DNA of 64,000 bases from Ptiloglossa arizonensis (Eukaryota > Arthropoda > Insecta > Hymenoptera > Colletidae): the NCBI RefSeq assembly GCF_051014685.1, contig NW_027478540.1, positions 433,501 through 497,500 on the forward strand, read 5' to 3'. The translations under genes and the position numbers were made by a program. How positions within the stretch are numbered: the stretch's first letter is position 1; the number at the start of each line of letters is the position of its first letter. Shown here piece by piece: positions 50,345 through 61,900 of this stretch. A model generated the notes under the pieces. It saw nothing but the letters and a program-made list of their open reading frames with translations. It searched no databases and was not told the origin of the DNA.

Positions 50345-53300
50345 TCAGACTTGCGAAAATTTTGATGGTTTCTCAAGCATTCCTTAACTTCAAACTCCCA
50401 TATCTCGCGAACTGATTGACGAACACGAGAAATTCCGTTTGCATCTGGAACAAGAAACTCCCCCGATTACAACGGTATGTGTATTTTTTCCCTAAGCCTT
50501 TGTAGTTATTGGTTTCGAGTATCAGACTTGCGAAAATTTTGATGGTTTCTCAACCGTTTCTTAATTTCAAACTCCCACATCTCGCGAACGGACTGACGAA
50601 CTCGAGAAATTCCGGTTGCATCTGAAACCAGAAACTCGTCCGATTACAACGGTATGTGTATTTTTGCCCTAGGCCATAGTAGTTATTGGTTTCGAGTATC
50701 AGACTTGCGAAAATTTTGATGGTTTCTCAACCATTCCTTAACTTCAAACTCCGATACCACCCGAACGGATTGGCGAACTCGCGAAGTTCCTGTTGCATCT
50801 GAAAGTAGAAACTTGCCCGATTACAAAGGTAAATGTATTTTTCCCCTAGGCCATTCCAGTTGTTGGTTTCGAGTATCAGACCAGCGAAAATTTTGATGGT
50901 TCCTCAACCATTCCATAACTTCCAACTCCCATATCTCGCGAACGGATTGACGAACTCGAGAAATTCCTGTTGCATCTGAAAGCAGGATCTCGCCCGATTA
51001 CAATGGTATTTGTATTTTAGCCCTAGGCCATAGTAGTTATTGGTTTCGAGTATCAGACTTGCGAAAATTTTGATGGTTTCTCAACCATTCCTTAACTTCA
51101 AGCTCCCATATCTCGCGAACCGATAGACGAACTCGAGAAGTTCCTGTTGCATCTGAAAGTGGAAACTAGCCCGATTACAAAGGTATGTGTATTTTTCCCC
51201 TAGGCCTTTGTAGTTATTGGTTTCGAGTATCAGACTTGCGAAAATTTTGATGGTTTTTCAACCATTCCTTAACTTCAAACTCCCATATCTCCCGAACGGA
51301 TTGACGAACTCGAGAAATTCCTGTTGCATCGGAAAGTAGAAACTAGCCCGATTACAATGGTGTGTGCACTTTTCCCCTAGGCCATTCCAGTTATTGGTTT
51401 CGAGTATCAGACCAGCGAAAATTTTGATGGTTTCTCACCCATTCTTAAACTTCAAACTCCCATATCTCGCGAACGGATTGACGAACTCGAGAATTTCCCA
51501 TTGCATCTGAAAGCAGAAACTCGCCCGGTAACAACGGTATGTGCATTTTTCCCCTAGGCCATTGTAGTTATTGGTTTCGAGTATCAGACTTGCGAAAATT
51601 TTGATGGTTTCTCAACCATTCCTTAACTTCAAACTACCATATCTCGCGAACCGATTGACGAACTCGAGAATTTCCTATTGCATCTGAAAGCAGAAACACG
51701 CCCGATTACAACGGTACGTGTATTTTTGACCTAGGCCATTCCAGTTATTGGTTTCGAGTATCAGACCAGCGAAAATTTTGAAGGTTTCTCAACCATTCCT
51801 TAACTTCAATCTCCCATATCTCATGAACGGGTTGTCGAACTCGAGAAATTCCTGTTGCATCTGAAAGTAGAAACTCGCCCGATTACAACGGTATGTGTAT
51901 TTTTCCCCTAGGCCATTGTACTTATTGGTTTCGAGTATCAGACTTGCGAAAATTTTGATGGTTTCTCAACCATTCCTTAACTTCAAACTCCCATTTCTCG
52001 CGAACGGATTGACGAAATCGAGAAGTTCCTGTTGCATCTGAAAGTAGAAACTAGCCCGATTACAACGTTATGTGCACTTTTCCCCTAGGCCATTCCAGTT
52101 ATTCGTTTCTAGCATCAAAATTGCGACAATTTTGATGGTTTCTCAATCATTCCTTAACTTCAAACTTCCATATCTCGCGAACGGATTGACGAACTCGAGA
52201 ATTTCCTATTGCATCTGAAAGCAGAAACTCGCTCGATTACAACGGTATGTGCATTTTTGCCCTAGGCCATAGTAGTTATTGGTTTCGAGTATCAGACTTG
52301 CGATAATTTTGATGGTTTCTCAAGCATTCCTTAACTTCAAACTCCCATATCTCGCGAACGGATTGACGAACTTGAGAAATTCCTGTTGCATCTGACAGCA
52401 GAAACTCGCCCGATTACAACGGTATTTGTATTTTTCCCCTAGGCCATTGTAGTTATTGGTTTCGAGTATCAGACTTGCGAAAATTTTGATGGTTTCTCAA
52501 CCATTCCTTAACTTCAAACTACCATATCTCGCGAACCGATTGACGAACTCGAGAATTTCCTATTGCATCTGATAGCAGAAACACGCCCGATTACAACGGT
52601 ACGTGTATTTTTGACCTAGGCCATTCCAGTTGTTGGTTTCGAGTACCAGACCAGCGAAAATTTTGATGGTTTCTCAACCATTCCTAAACTTCAAACTCCC
52701 ATATCTCCCGAACGGATTGACGAACTCGAGTAATTCCTGTTGCATCTGAAAGTAGAAACTAGCCCGATTAAATTGGAGTGCACTTTTCCCCTAGGCCATT
52801 CCAGTTATTGGTTTCGAGTATCAGACCAGCGAAAATTTTGATGGATTCTCAACCATTCGTTAACTTCAAACTACCATATCTCGCGAACGGATTGACGAAC
52901 TCGAGAAATTCCTGTTGCATCTGAAAGCAGAATCTCGCCCGATTACAACGGTATGTGCATTTTTGCCCTAGGCCATAGTAGTTATTGGTTTCGAGTATCA
53001 GACTTGCGAAAATTTTGATGGTTTCTCAACCATTCCTTAACTTCAAACTCCCATATCTCTTGAACGGGTTGTCGAACTCGAGAAATTCCTGTTGCATCTG
53101 AAAGTAGAAACTCGCCCGATTACAACGGTATGTGTATTTTTCCCCTAGGCCACTGTACTTATTGGTTTCGAGTATCAGACTTGCGAAAATTTTGATGGTT
53201 TCTCAACCATTCCTTAACTTCAAACTCCCATTTCTCGCGAACGGATTGACGAACTCGAGAAATTCCTGTTGCATCTGAAAGTAGAAACTAGCCCGATTAC

Positions 53301-53529
53301 AACGGTATGTGCACTTTTCCCCTAGGCCATTCCAGTTATTCGTTTCTAGCATCACAATTGCGACAATTTTGATGGTTTCTCAATCATTCCTTAACTTCAA
53401 ACTTCCATATCTCGCGAACGGATTGACGAACTCGAGAATTTCCTATTGCATCTGAAAGCAGAAACTCGCTCGATTACAACGGTATGTGTATTTTTGCCCT
53501 AGGCCATAGTAGTTATTGGTTTCGAGTAT
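50345..53529 (+). repeat. 20-monomer tandem duplication, copy 2 (two monomers shorter)
   Basis: This follows 46,806-50,344 closely to about 53.5 kb. After about 52.97 kb the offset is 3,184 (TCTTGAACGGG at 49,874 and 53,058) because the two-monomer patch is absent. The match weakens near 53,530, where TTGCGATAATTTTG stands against TTGCGAAAATTTTG and the N monomer of copy 1 is not repeated. Confidence 0.85.
52769..52783 (+). other. 2-bp deletion, duplicate of the one at 49,231
   Basis: The string TTAAATTGGAGTGCAC returns here and the phase falls from 0 to -2. It is inherited with the duplicated segment, so the two deletions count as one mutational event. Confidence 0.82.
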
Positions 53530-56500
53530 CAGACTTGCGATAATTTTGATGGTTTCTCAAGCATTCCTTAACTTCAAACTCCCATATCTCGCGAACGGAT
53601 TGACGAACTTGAGAAATTCCTGTTGCATCTGACAGCAGAAACTCGCCCGATAACAACGGTATTTGTATTTTTCCCCTAGGCCATTGTAGTTATTGGTTTC
53701 GAGTATCAGACTTGCGAAAATTTTGATGGTTTCTCAACCATTCCTTAACTTCAAACTACCATATCTCGCGAACCGATTGACGAACTCGAGAATTTCCTAT
53801 TGCATCTGAAAGCAGAAACACGCCCGATTACAACGGTACGTGTATTTTTGACCTAGGCCATTCCAGTTATTGGTTTCGAGTATCAGACCAGCGAAAATTT
53901 TGAAGGTTTCTCAACCATTCCTTAACTTCAAACTCCCATATCTCATGAACGGGTTGTCGAACTCGAGAAATTCCTGTTGCATCTGAAAGTAGAAACTCGC
54001 CCGATTACAACGGTATGTGTATTTTTCCCCTAGGCCATTGTACTTATTGGTTTCGAGTATCAGACTTGCGAAAATTTTGATGGTTTCTCAACCATTCCTT
54101 AACTTCAAACTCCCATTTCTCGCGAACGGATTGACGAACTCGAGAAATTCCTGTTGCATCTGAAAGTAGAAACTAGCCCGATTACAACGGTATGTGCACG
54201 TTTCCCCTAGGCCATTCCAGTTATTCGTTTCTAGCATCACAATTGCGACAATTTTGATGGTTTCTCAATCATTCCTTAACTTCAAACTTCCATTTCTCGC
54301 GAACGGATTGACGAACTCGAGAATTTCCTATTGCATCTGAAAGCAGAAACTCGCTCGATTACAACGGTATGTGTATTTTTGCCCTAGGCCATAGTAGTTA
54401 TTGGTTTCGAGTATCAGACTTGCGATAATTTTGATGGTTTCTCAAGCATTCCTTAACTTCAAACTCCCATATCTCGCGAACGGATTGACGAACTTGAGAA
54501 ATTCCTGTTGCATCTGACAGCAGAAACTCGCCCGATTACAACGGTATTTGTATTTTTCCCCTAGGCCATTGTAGTTATTGGTTTCGAGTATCAGACTTGC
54601 GAAAATTTTGATGGTTTCTCAACCATTCCTTAACTTCAAACTCCCATATCTCCCGAACGGATTGACGAACTCGAGAAATTCCTGTTGCATCGGAAAGTAG
54701 AAACTAGCCCGATTACAATGGTGTGTGCACTTTTCCCCTAGGCCATTCCAGTTATTGGTTTCGAGTATCACACTTGCGAAAATTTTGATGGTTTCTCACC
54801 CATTCTTTAACTTCAAACTCCCATATCTCGCGAACGGATTGACGAACTCGAGAATTTCCCATTGCATCTGAAAGCAGAAACTCGCCCGGTAACAACGGTA
54901 TGTGCATTTTTGCCCTAGGCCATTGTAGTTATTGGTTTCGAGTATCAGACTTGCGAAAATTTTGATGGTTTCTCAACCATTCCTTAACTTCAAACTCCCA
55001 TATCTCTTGAACGGGTTGTCGAACTCGAGAAATTCCTGTTGCATCTGAAAGTAGAAACTCGCCCGATTACAACGGTATGTGTATTTTTCCCCTAGGCCAC
55101 TGTACATATTGGTTTCGAGTATCAGACTTGCGAAAATTTTGATGGTTTCTCAACCATTCCTTAACTTCAAACTCCCATTTCTCGCGAACGGATTGACGAA
55201 CTCGAGAAATTCCTGTTGCATCTGAAAGTAGAAACTAGCCCGATTACAACGGTATGTGCACTTTTCCCCTAGGCCATTCCAGTTATTCGTTTCTAGCATC
55301 ACAATTGCGACAATTTTGATGGTTTCTCAATCATTCCTTAACTTCAAACTTCCATATCTCGCGAACGGATTGACCAACTCGAGAATTTCCTATTGCATCT
55401 GAAAGCAGAAACTCGCTCGATTACAACGGTATGTGTATTTTTGCCCTAGGCCATAGTAGTTATTGGTTTCGAGTATCAGACTTGCGATAATTTTGATGGT
55501 TTCTCAAGCATTCCTTAACTTCAAACTCCCATATCTCGCGAACGGATTGACGAACTTGAGAAATTCCTGTTGCATCTGACAGCAGAAACTCGCCCGATTA
55601 CAACGGTATTTGTATTTTTCCCCTAGGCCATTGTAGTTATTGGTTTCGAGTATCAGACTTGCGAAAATTTTGATGGTTTCTCAACCATTCCTTAACTTCA
55701 AACTACCATATCTCGCGAACCGATTGACGAACTCGAGAATTTCCTATTGCATCTGAAAGCAGAAACACGCCCGATTACAACGGTACGTGTATTTTTGACC
55801 TAGACCATTCCAGTTATTGGTTTCGAGTATCAGACCAGCGAAAATTTTGAAGGTTTCTCAACCATTCCTTAACTTCAAACTCCCATATCTCATGAACGGG
55901 TTGTCGAACTCGAGAAATTCCTGTTGCATCTGAAAGTAGAAACTCGCCCGATTACAACGGTATGTGTATTTTTCCCCTAGGCCATTGTACTTATTGGTTT
56001 CGAGTATCAGACTTGCGAAAATTTTGATGGTTTCTCAACCATTCCTTAACTTCAAACTCCCATTTCTCGCGAACGGATTGACGAACTCGAGAAATTCCTG
56101 TTGCATCTGAAAGTAGAAACAGCCCGATTACAACGGTATGTGCACTTTTCCCCTAGGCCATTCCAGTTATTCGTTTCTAGCATCACAATTGCGACAATTT
56201 TGATGGTTTCTCAATCATTCCTTAACTTCAAACTTCCATATCTCGCGAACGGATTGACGAACTCGAGAATTTCCTATTGCATCTGAAAGCAGAAACTCGC
56301 TCGATTACAACGGTATGTGTATTTTTGCCCCAGGCCATAGTAGTTATTGGTTTCGAGTATCAGACTTGCGATAATTTTGATGGTTTCTCAAGCATTCCTT
56401 AACTTCAAACTCCCATATCTCGCGAACGGATTGACGAACTTGAGAAATTCCTGTTGCATCTGACAGCAGAAACTCGCCCGATTACAACGGTATTTGTATT

Positions 56501-56750
56501 TTTCCCCTAGGCCATTGTAGTTATTGGTTTCGAGTATCAGACTTGCGAAAATTTTGATGGTTTCTCAACCATTCCTTAACTTCAAACTACCATATCTCGC
56601 GAACCGATTGACGAACTCGAGAATTTCCTATTGCATCTGAAAGCAGAAACACGCCCGATTACAACGGTACGTGTATTTTTGACCTAGGCCATTCCAGTTA
56701 TTGGTTTCGAGTATCAGCACAGCGAAAATTTTGAAGGTTTCTCAACCATT
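53529..56750 (+). repeat. 5-mer and 6-mer higher-order repeats of the right-hand subfamily
   Basis: The tag GACAGCAGAAACTCGCCCG lies at 52,394, 53,631, 54,516, 55,578 and 56,462. The steps are 7, 5, 6 and 5 monomers once the indels are allowed for. The 5-mer runs: GACAGCAG with GGTATTTGTATTTTTCC; GAAACACGCCCG with GGTACGTGTATTTTTGACC; GAAACTCGCCCG with CATTGTACTTATTGG; GAAACTAGCCCG with TTCTAGCATCACAATTGCG; GAAACTCGCTCG with TTGCGATAATTTTG. The 6-mer at 54.52-55.58 kb substitutes monomers with CGGTAACAACGG and TCTTGAACGGG. Confidence 0.83.
56120..56121 (+). other. 1-bp deletion in the 177-bp register
   Basis: GTAGAAACAGCCCG replaces GTAGAAACTAGCCCG. The phase moves from -2 to -3. The shift creates a 61-codon open stretch at 56,101-56,286, which I do not consider a gene. 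Confidence 0.85.
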
Positions 56751-58197
56751 CCTTAACTTCAAACTCCCATATCTCGCGAACGGATTGACGAACTCGAGAA
56801 ATTCCTGTTGCATCTGAAAGCAGAAACTCGCCCGATTTCAACGGTATGTGCATTTTTGCCCTAGGCATTAGTAGTTATTGGTTTCCAGTATCAGACTTGC
56901 GAAAACTTTGATGGTTTCTCAAGCATTCCTTAACTTCAAACTCCCATATCTCGCGAACGGATTGACGAACTCGAGAAATTCCTGTTGCATCTGAAAGTGG
57001 AAACGCGCCCGATTACAATGGTGTGTGTACTTTTCCCCTATGCCATTCCAGTTATTGGTTTCTAGTATCAAACCACCGAAAATTTTGACTGTTTCTTAAG
57101 CATTCCTTAACTTCAAACTGCCATATCTCGCGAACGGATTGACGAAATCGAGAATTTCCTATTGCATCTGAAAGCAGAAACTCGCTCGATTACAACGGTA
57201 TGTGTATTTTTCCCCTAGGCCATTGTAGTTATTGGTTTCGAGTATCAGACTTGCGAAAATTTTGATCGTTTCTCAACCATTCCTAAACTTCAGGCTCCCA
57301 CATCTCACGAACGGATCGACGAAATCGAGAAATTACATTTGCCTGTGAAAGTAGAAACTAGCCCGATTACAACGGTATGTGTATTTTTCCCCTATGCCAT
57401 TGTAGTTATTGGTTTCGAGTATCAGACTTGCGAAAATTTTGATAGATTCTCAACCATTCCTTAACTTCAAACTCCCATTTCTCGCGAACGGATTGACGAA
57501 CTCGAGAAATTCCTGTTGCATCTGAAAGTAGAAACTCGCCCGATTACGAAGATATGTGTGTTATTCCCCTAGGCCTTTGTAGTTATTGGTTTCGAGTATC
57601 AGACTTGCGAAAATTTTGAGGGTTACCCAACCATTCCTGAACTTCAAACTCCCATATCTCGCGAACGGATTGACGAACTCGAGAAATTCCTGTTGCATCT
57701 GAAAGTAGAGACTCGCCCGATTAGAATGGTGTGTGTACTTATCCCCCAGGCCATTCCAGTTATTGGTTTCTAGTATCAAACCACCGAAAATTTTGACTGT
57801 TTCTTAAGCATTCCTTAACTTCAAACTGCCATATCTCGCGAACGGATTGACGAAATCGAGAAATTCCTGTTGCATCAGAAAGTAGAAACTCGCCCGATTT
57901 CAACGGTATATGCATTTTTCGCATAGGCCATTGTAGTTATTGGTTTCTCGCATCAGAATTGCGAAAATTTTGATGGTTTCTCAACCATTCCTTAACTTCA
58001 AACTCGCATATCAAGCGAACGGAATGACGAACTCCGGAAATTCCTGTTGCATCTGAAAGTGGAAACGCGCCCGATTACAAAGGTATGTCCATTTTTCCCC
58101 TATGCCTTTGTAGTTATTGGTTTCTAGGATCACAATTGCGAAAATTTTGATGGTTTCTCAACCATTCCTTAACGACAAACTCCCATATCTTGCGAAC

Positions 58198-58198
58198 A
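58198..58198 (+). other. 1-bp insertion in the 177-bp register
   Basis: TGCGAACAGGAATGACG has one A more than CGCGAACGGAATGACG of its relatives. The phase moves from -3 to -2, where it stays to the end of the window. Confidence 0.82.
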
Positions 58199-58762
58199 GG
58201 AATGACGAACTCGAGAAATTCCCGTTGCATCTGAAAGTAGAAACTCGCACGATTACAATGGTGTGTGTACTTTTCCCCTAGGCCATTCCAGTTATTGGTT
58301 TCGAGTATCAGACTTGCGAAAATTTTGATGGTTTCTCAATCATCCCTTAAGTTCAAATTTCCATATCTCGCGAACGGATTGACGAACTCGAGAAATTCCT
58401 GCTGTATCTGAAAGTAGAAACTCGCCCGATTACAATGGTGTGTGTACTTTTCCCCTAGGCAATTCCAGTTATTGGTTTCGAGTATCAGACCTGCGAAAAT
58501 TTTTATGGTTTCTGAACCATTCCTTAACTTCAAACTCCCATATTTCGCGAACGGATTGACGAACGCGAGAAATTCCTATTGCATGTGAAAGTAGAATCTC
58601 GCCCGATTACAACGGTATGTGTATTTTTCCCCTAGGCATTTGTAGTTATTGGTTTCGAGTATCAGATTTGCGAAAATTTTGATGGTTTCTCAACCATTCC
58701 TTAACTTCAAACTCCCATATCTCACGAACGGATTGACGAAATCGAGAAATTCCTGTTGCATC

Positions 58763-58939
58763 TGAAAGTAGAAACTCGCCCGATTACAACGGTATGTGTA
58801 TTTTTCCCCTAGGCCATTGTAGTTATTGGTTTCGAGTATCAGACTTGCGAAAATTTTGATGGTTTCTCAACCATTCCTTAACGTCAAACTCCAATATCTC
58901 GCGAACGGAATGACGAACTCGAGAAATTCCCGTTGCATC
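58763..58939 (+). repeat. reference monomer, type C (right-hand subfamily)
   Basis: C monomers have CGATTACAACGG, GTATGTGTATTTTTCCCC (or GTATGTGCATTTTT) and GGCCATTGTAG. They are abundant only to the right of about 46.9 kb. This copy is close to the consensus in phases 1-110; further on it has ACGTCAAACTCCAATATC and CGGAATGACG. Confidence 0.75.
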
Positions 58940-61900
58940 TGAAAGTAGAAACTCGCACGATTACAATGGTGTGTGTACTTTTCCCCTAGGCCATTCCAGT
59001 TATTGATTTCGAGTATCAGACTTGCGAAAATTTTGATGATTTCTCAATCATCCCTTAAGTTCAAATTTCCATATCTCGCGAACGGATTGACGAACTCGAG
59101 AAATTCCTGTTGTATCTGAAAGCAGAAACTCGCCCGATTTCAACGGTATGTGCATTTTTCGCCTAGGCCATTGTAGTTATTGGTTTCTAGCATCAGAATT
59201 GCGAAAATTTTGATGGTTTCTCAACCATTCCTTAACTTCAAACTCACATATCTCGCGAACGGAATGACGAACTCGAGAAATTCCTGTTGCATCTGAAAGT
59301 GGAAACGCGCCCGATTACAAAGGTATGTGCATTTTTCCCCTATGCCTTTGTAGTTATTGGTTTCGAGTATCAGACTTGCGAAAATTTTGATGGTTCCTCA
59401 ACCATTCCTTAACGTCAAACTCCAATATCTCGCGAACGGAATGACGAACTCGAGAAATTCCCGTTGCATCTGAAAGTGGAAACTCGCCCGATTACAAAGG
59501 TATGTGTATTTTCACCCTGGGCCATTGTAGTTATTGGTTTCGAGTATCAGACTTGCGAAAATTTTGATAGTTTCTCAACCATTCCTTAACTTCAAACTCC
59601 CATTTCTCGCGAACGGATTGACGAACTCGAGAAATTCCTGTTGCATCTGAAAGTAGAAACATGCCCGATTACAATGGTGTGTGTACTTTTCCCCTAGGCC
59701 ATTCCAGTTATTGGTTTCGAGTATCAGACTTGCAAAAATGTTGATGGTTTCTCAACCATTCCTTAACTTCAAACTCCCATATCTCGCGAACGGATAGACG
59801 AACTCGAGAAATTCCTGTTGCATCTGAAAGTAGGAACTCGCCCGATTACCATGGTGTGTGTACTTTTCCCCTAGGCCATTCCAGTTATTGGTTTCGAGTA
59901 TCAGACCACCGAAAATTTTGATGGTTTCTTAAGCATTCCTTAACTTCAAACTCCCATATCTCGCGAACGGAGTGACGAAATCGAGAAATTCCTGTTGCAT
60001 CTGAAAGTGGAAACTCGCCCGACTACAGCGGTATGTGCATTTTTGCCCTAGATCATAGTAGTTATTGGTTTCGAGTATCAGACTTGCGAATATTTTGATG
60101 GTTTCTCAAGCATTCCTTAACTTCAAACTCCTATATCTCGCGAATGGATTGACGAAATCGATTATTTCCTGTTGCATCTGAAAGTAGAAAGTCGACCGAT
60201 TAGAATGGTGTGTGTACTTTTCCCCTAGGCCATTCCAGTTATTGGTTTCGAGTATCAGACTTGCGAAAATTTTGATGGTTTCTCAACCAGTCCTTAACTT
60301 CACACATCCATATCTCGCGAACGGATTGACGAACTCGAGAAATTCCTGTTGCATCTGAAAGTGAAAACTCGCCCGATTACAACGGTATGTGTATTTTTGC
60401 CCTATGCCATTGTAGTTATTGGTTTCGAGTATCAGTCTTGCTAAAATTTTGATAGATTCTCAACCATTCCTTAACTTCAAACTCCCACATCTCGCGAACG
60501 GATTGACGAACTCGAGAAATTCCTGTTGCATCTGAAAGTAGAAACTAGCCCGATTACAACGGTATGTGTATTTTTCCCCTATGCCATTGTAGTTATTGGT
60601 TTCGAGTATCAGACCAGCGAAAATTTTGATGGTTTCTCAACCATTCCTTAACATCAAACTCCCATATCTCGCGAACCGATTGACGAACTCGAGAAATTCC
60701 TGTTGCATCTGAAAGTGGAAACTCGCCCGATTACACAGGTATGTGTATTTTTCCCGTAGGCCTTTGTAGTTACTCGTTTCGAGTATCAGACTTGCGAAAA
60801 TTTTGCTCGTTTCTCTACCATTCCTAAACTTCAGGCTCCCACATCTCACGAACGGATCGACGAAATCGAGAAATTCCATTTGCCTGTGAAAGTAGAAACT
60901 AGCCCGATTACAACGGTATGTGTATTTTTCCCCTATGCCATTGTAGTTATTGGTTTCGAGTATCAGACTTGCGAAAATTTTGATAGATTCTCAACAATTC
61001 CTTAACTTCAAACTCCCATTTCTCGCGAACGGATTGACGAACTCGAGAAATTCCTGTTGCATCTGAAAGTAGAAACTCGCCCGATTACAATGGTGTGTGT
61101 ACTTTTCCCCTAGGCCATTCCAGTTATTGGTTTCGAGTATCAGACTTGCGAAAATTTTGATGGTTTCTCAACCAGTTCTTAACTTCACACTTCCATATCT
61201 CACGAACGGATTGACGAACTCGAGAAATTCCTGTTGCATGTCAAAGCAGAAACTCGCCCGATTACAACGGTATGTGCATTTTTGCAATAGGCCATAGGAG
61301 TTGTTGGTTTCGAGTATCAGACTTGCGAAAATTTTGATTGTTCCTCAACCATTCCTTAACTTCAAACTCCAATATCTCGCGAACGGCTTGACGAACTCGA
61401 GAAATTCCGGTTGCATCTGAAAGTAGAAACTCTCCCAATTACAACGGTATGTGTGTTTTTACCCTGGGCCATTGCAGTTATTGGTTTCGAGTATCAGACT
61501 TGCGAAAATTTTGATGGTTTCTCAACCATTCCGTAACTTCACACTTCCATATCTCGCGAACGGATTGACGAACTCGAGAATTTCCTATTGCATCTGAAAG
61601 CAGAAACTCGCTCGATTACAACGGTATGTGCATTTTTGCCCTAGGCCACAGGAGTTATTGGTTTCAAGTATCAGACTAGCGAAAATTTTGATGGTTCCTC
61701 AACCATTCCTTAACTTCAAACTCCCATATCTCGCGAACGGATTGATGAACTCGAGAAATTCCTGTTGCATCTGAAAGTAGAAACACGCCCGATTACAATG
61801 GTATGTGTACTTTTCCCCTAGGCCATTCCAGTTATTGGTTTCGAGTATCAGACCAGCGAATATTTTGATGGTTCCTCAACCATTCCTTAACTTCAAACTC

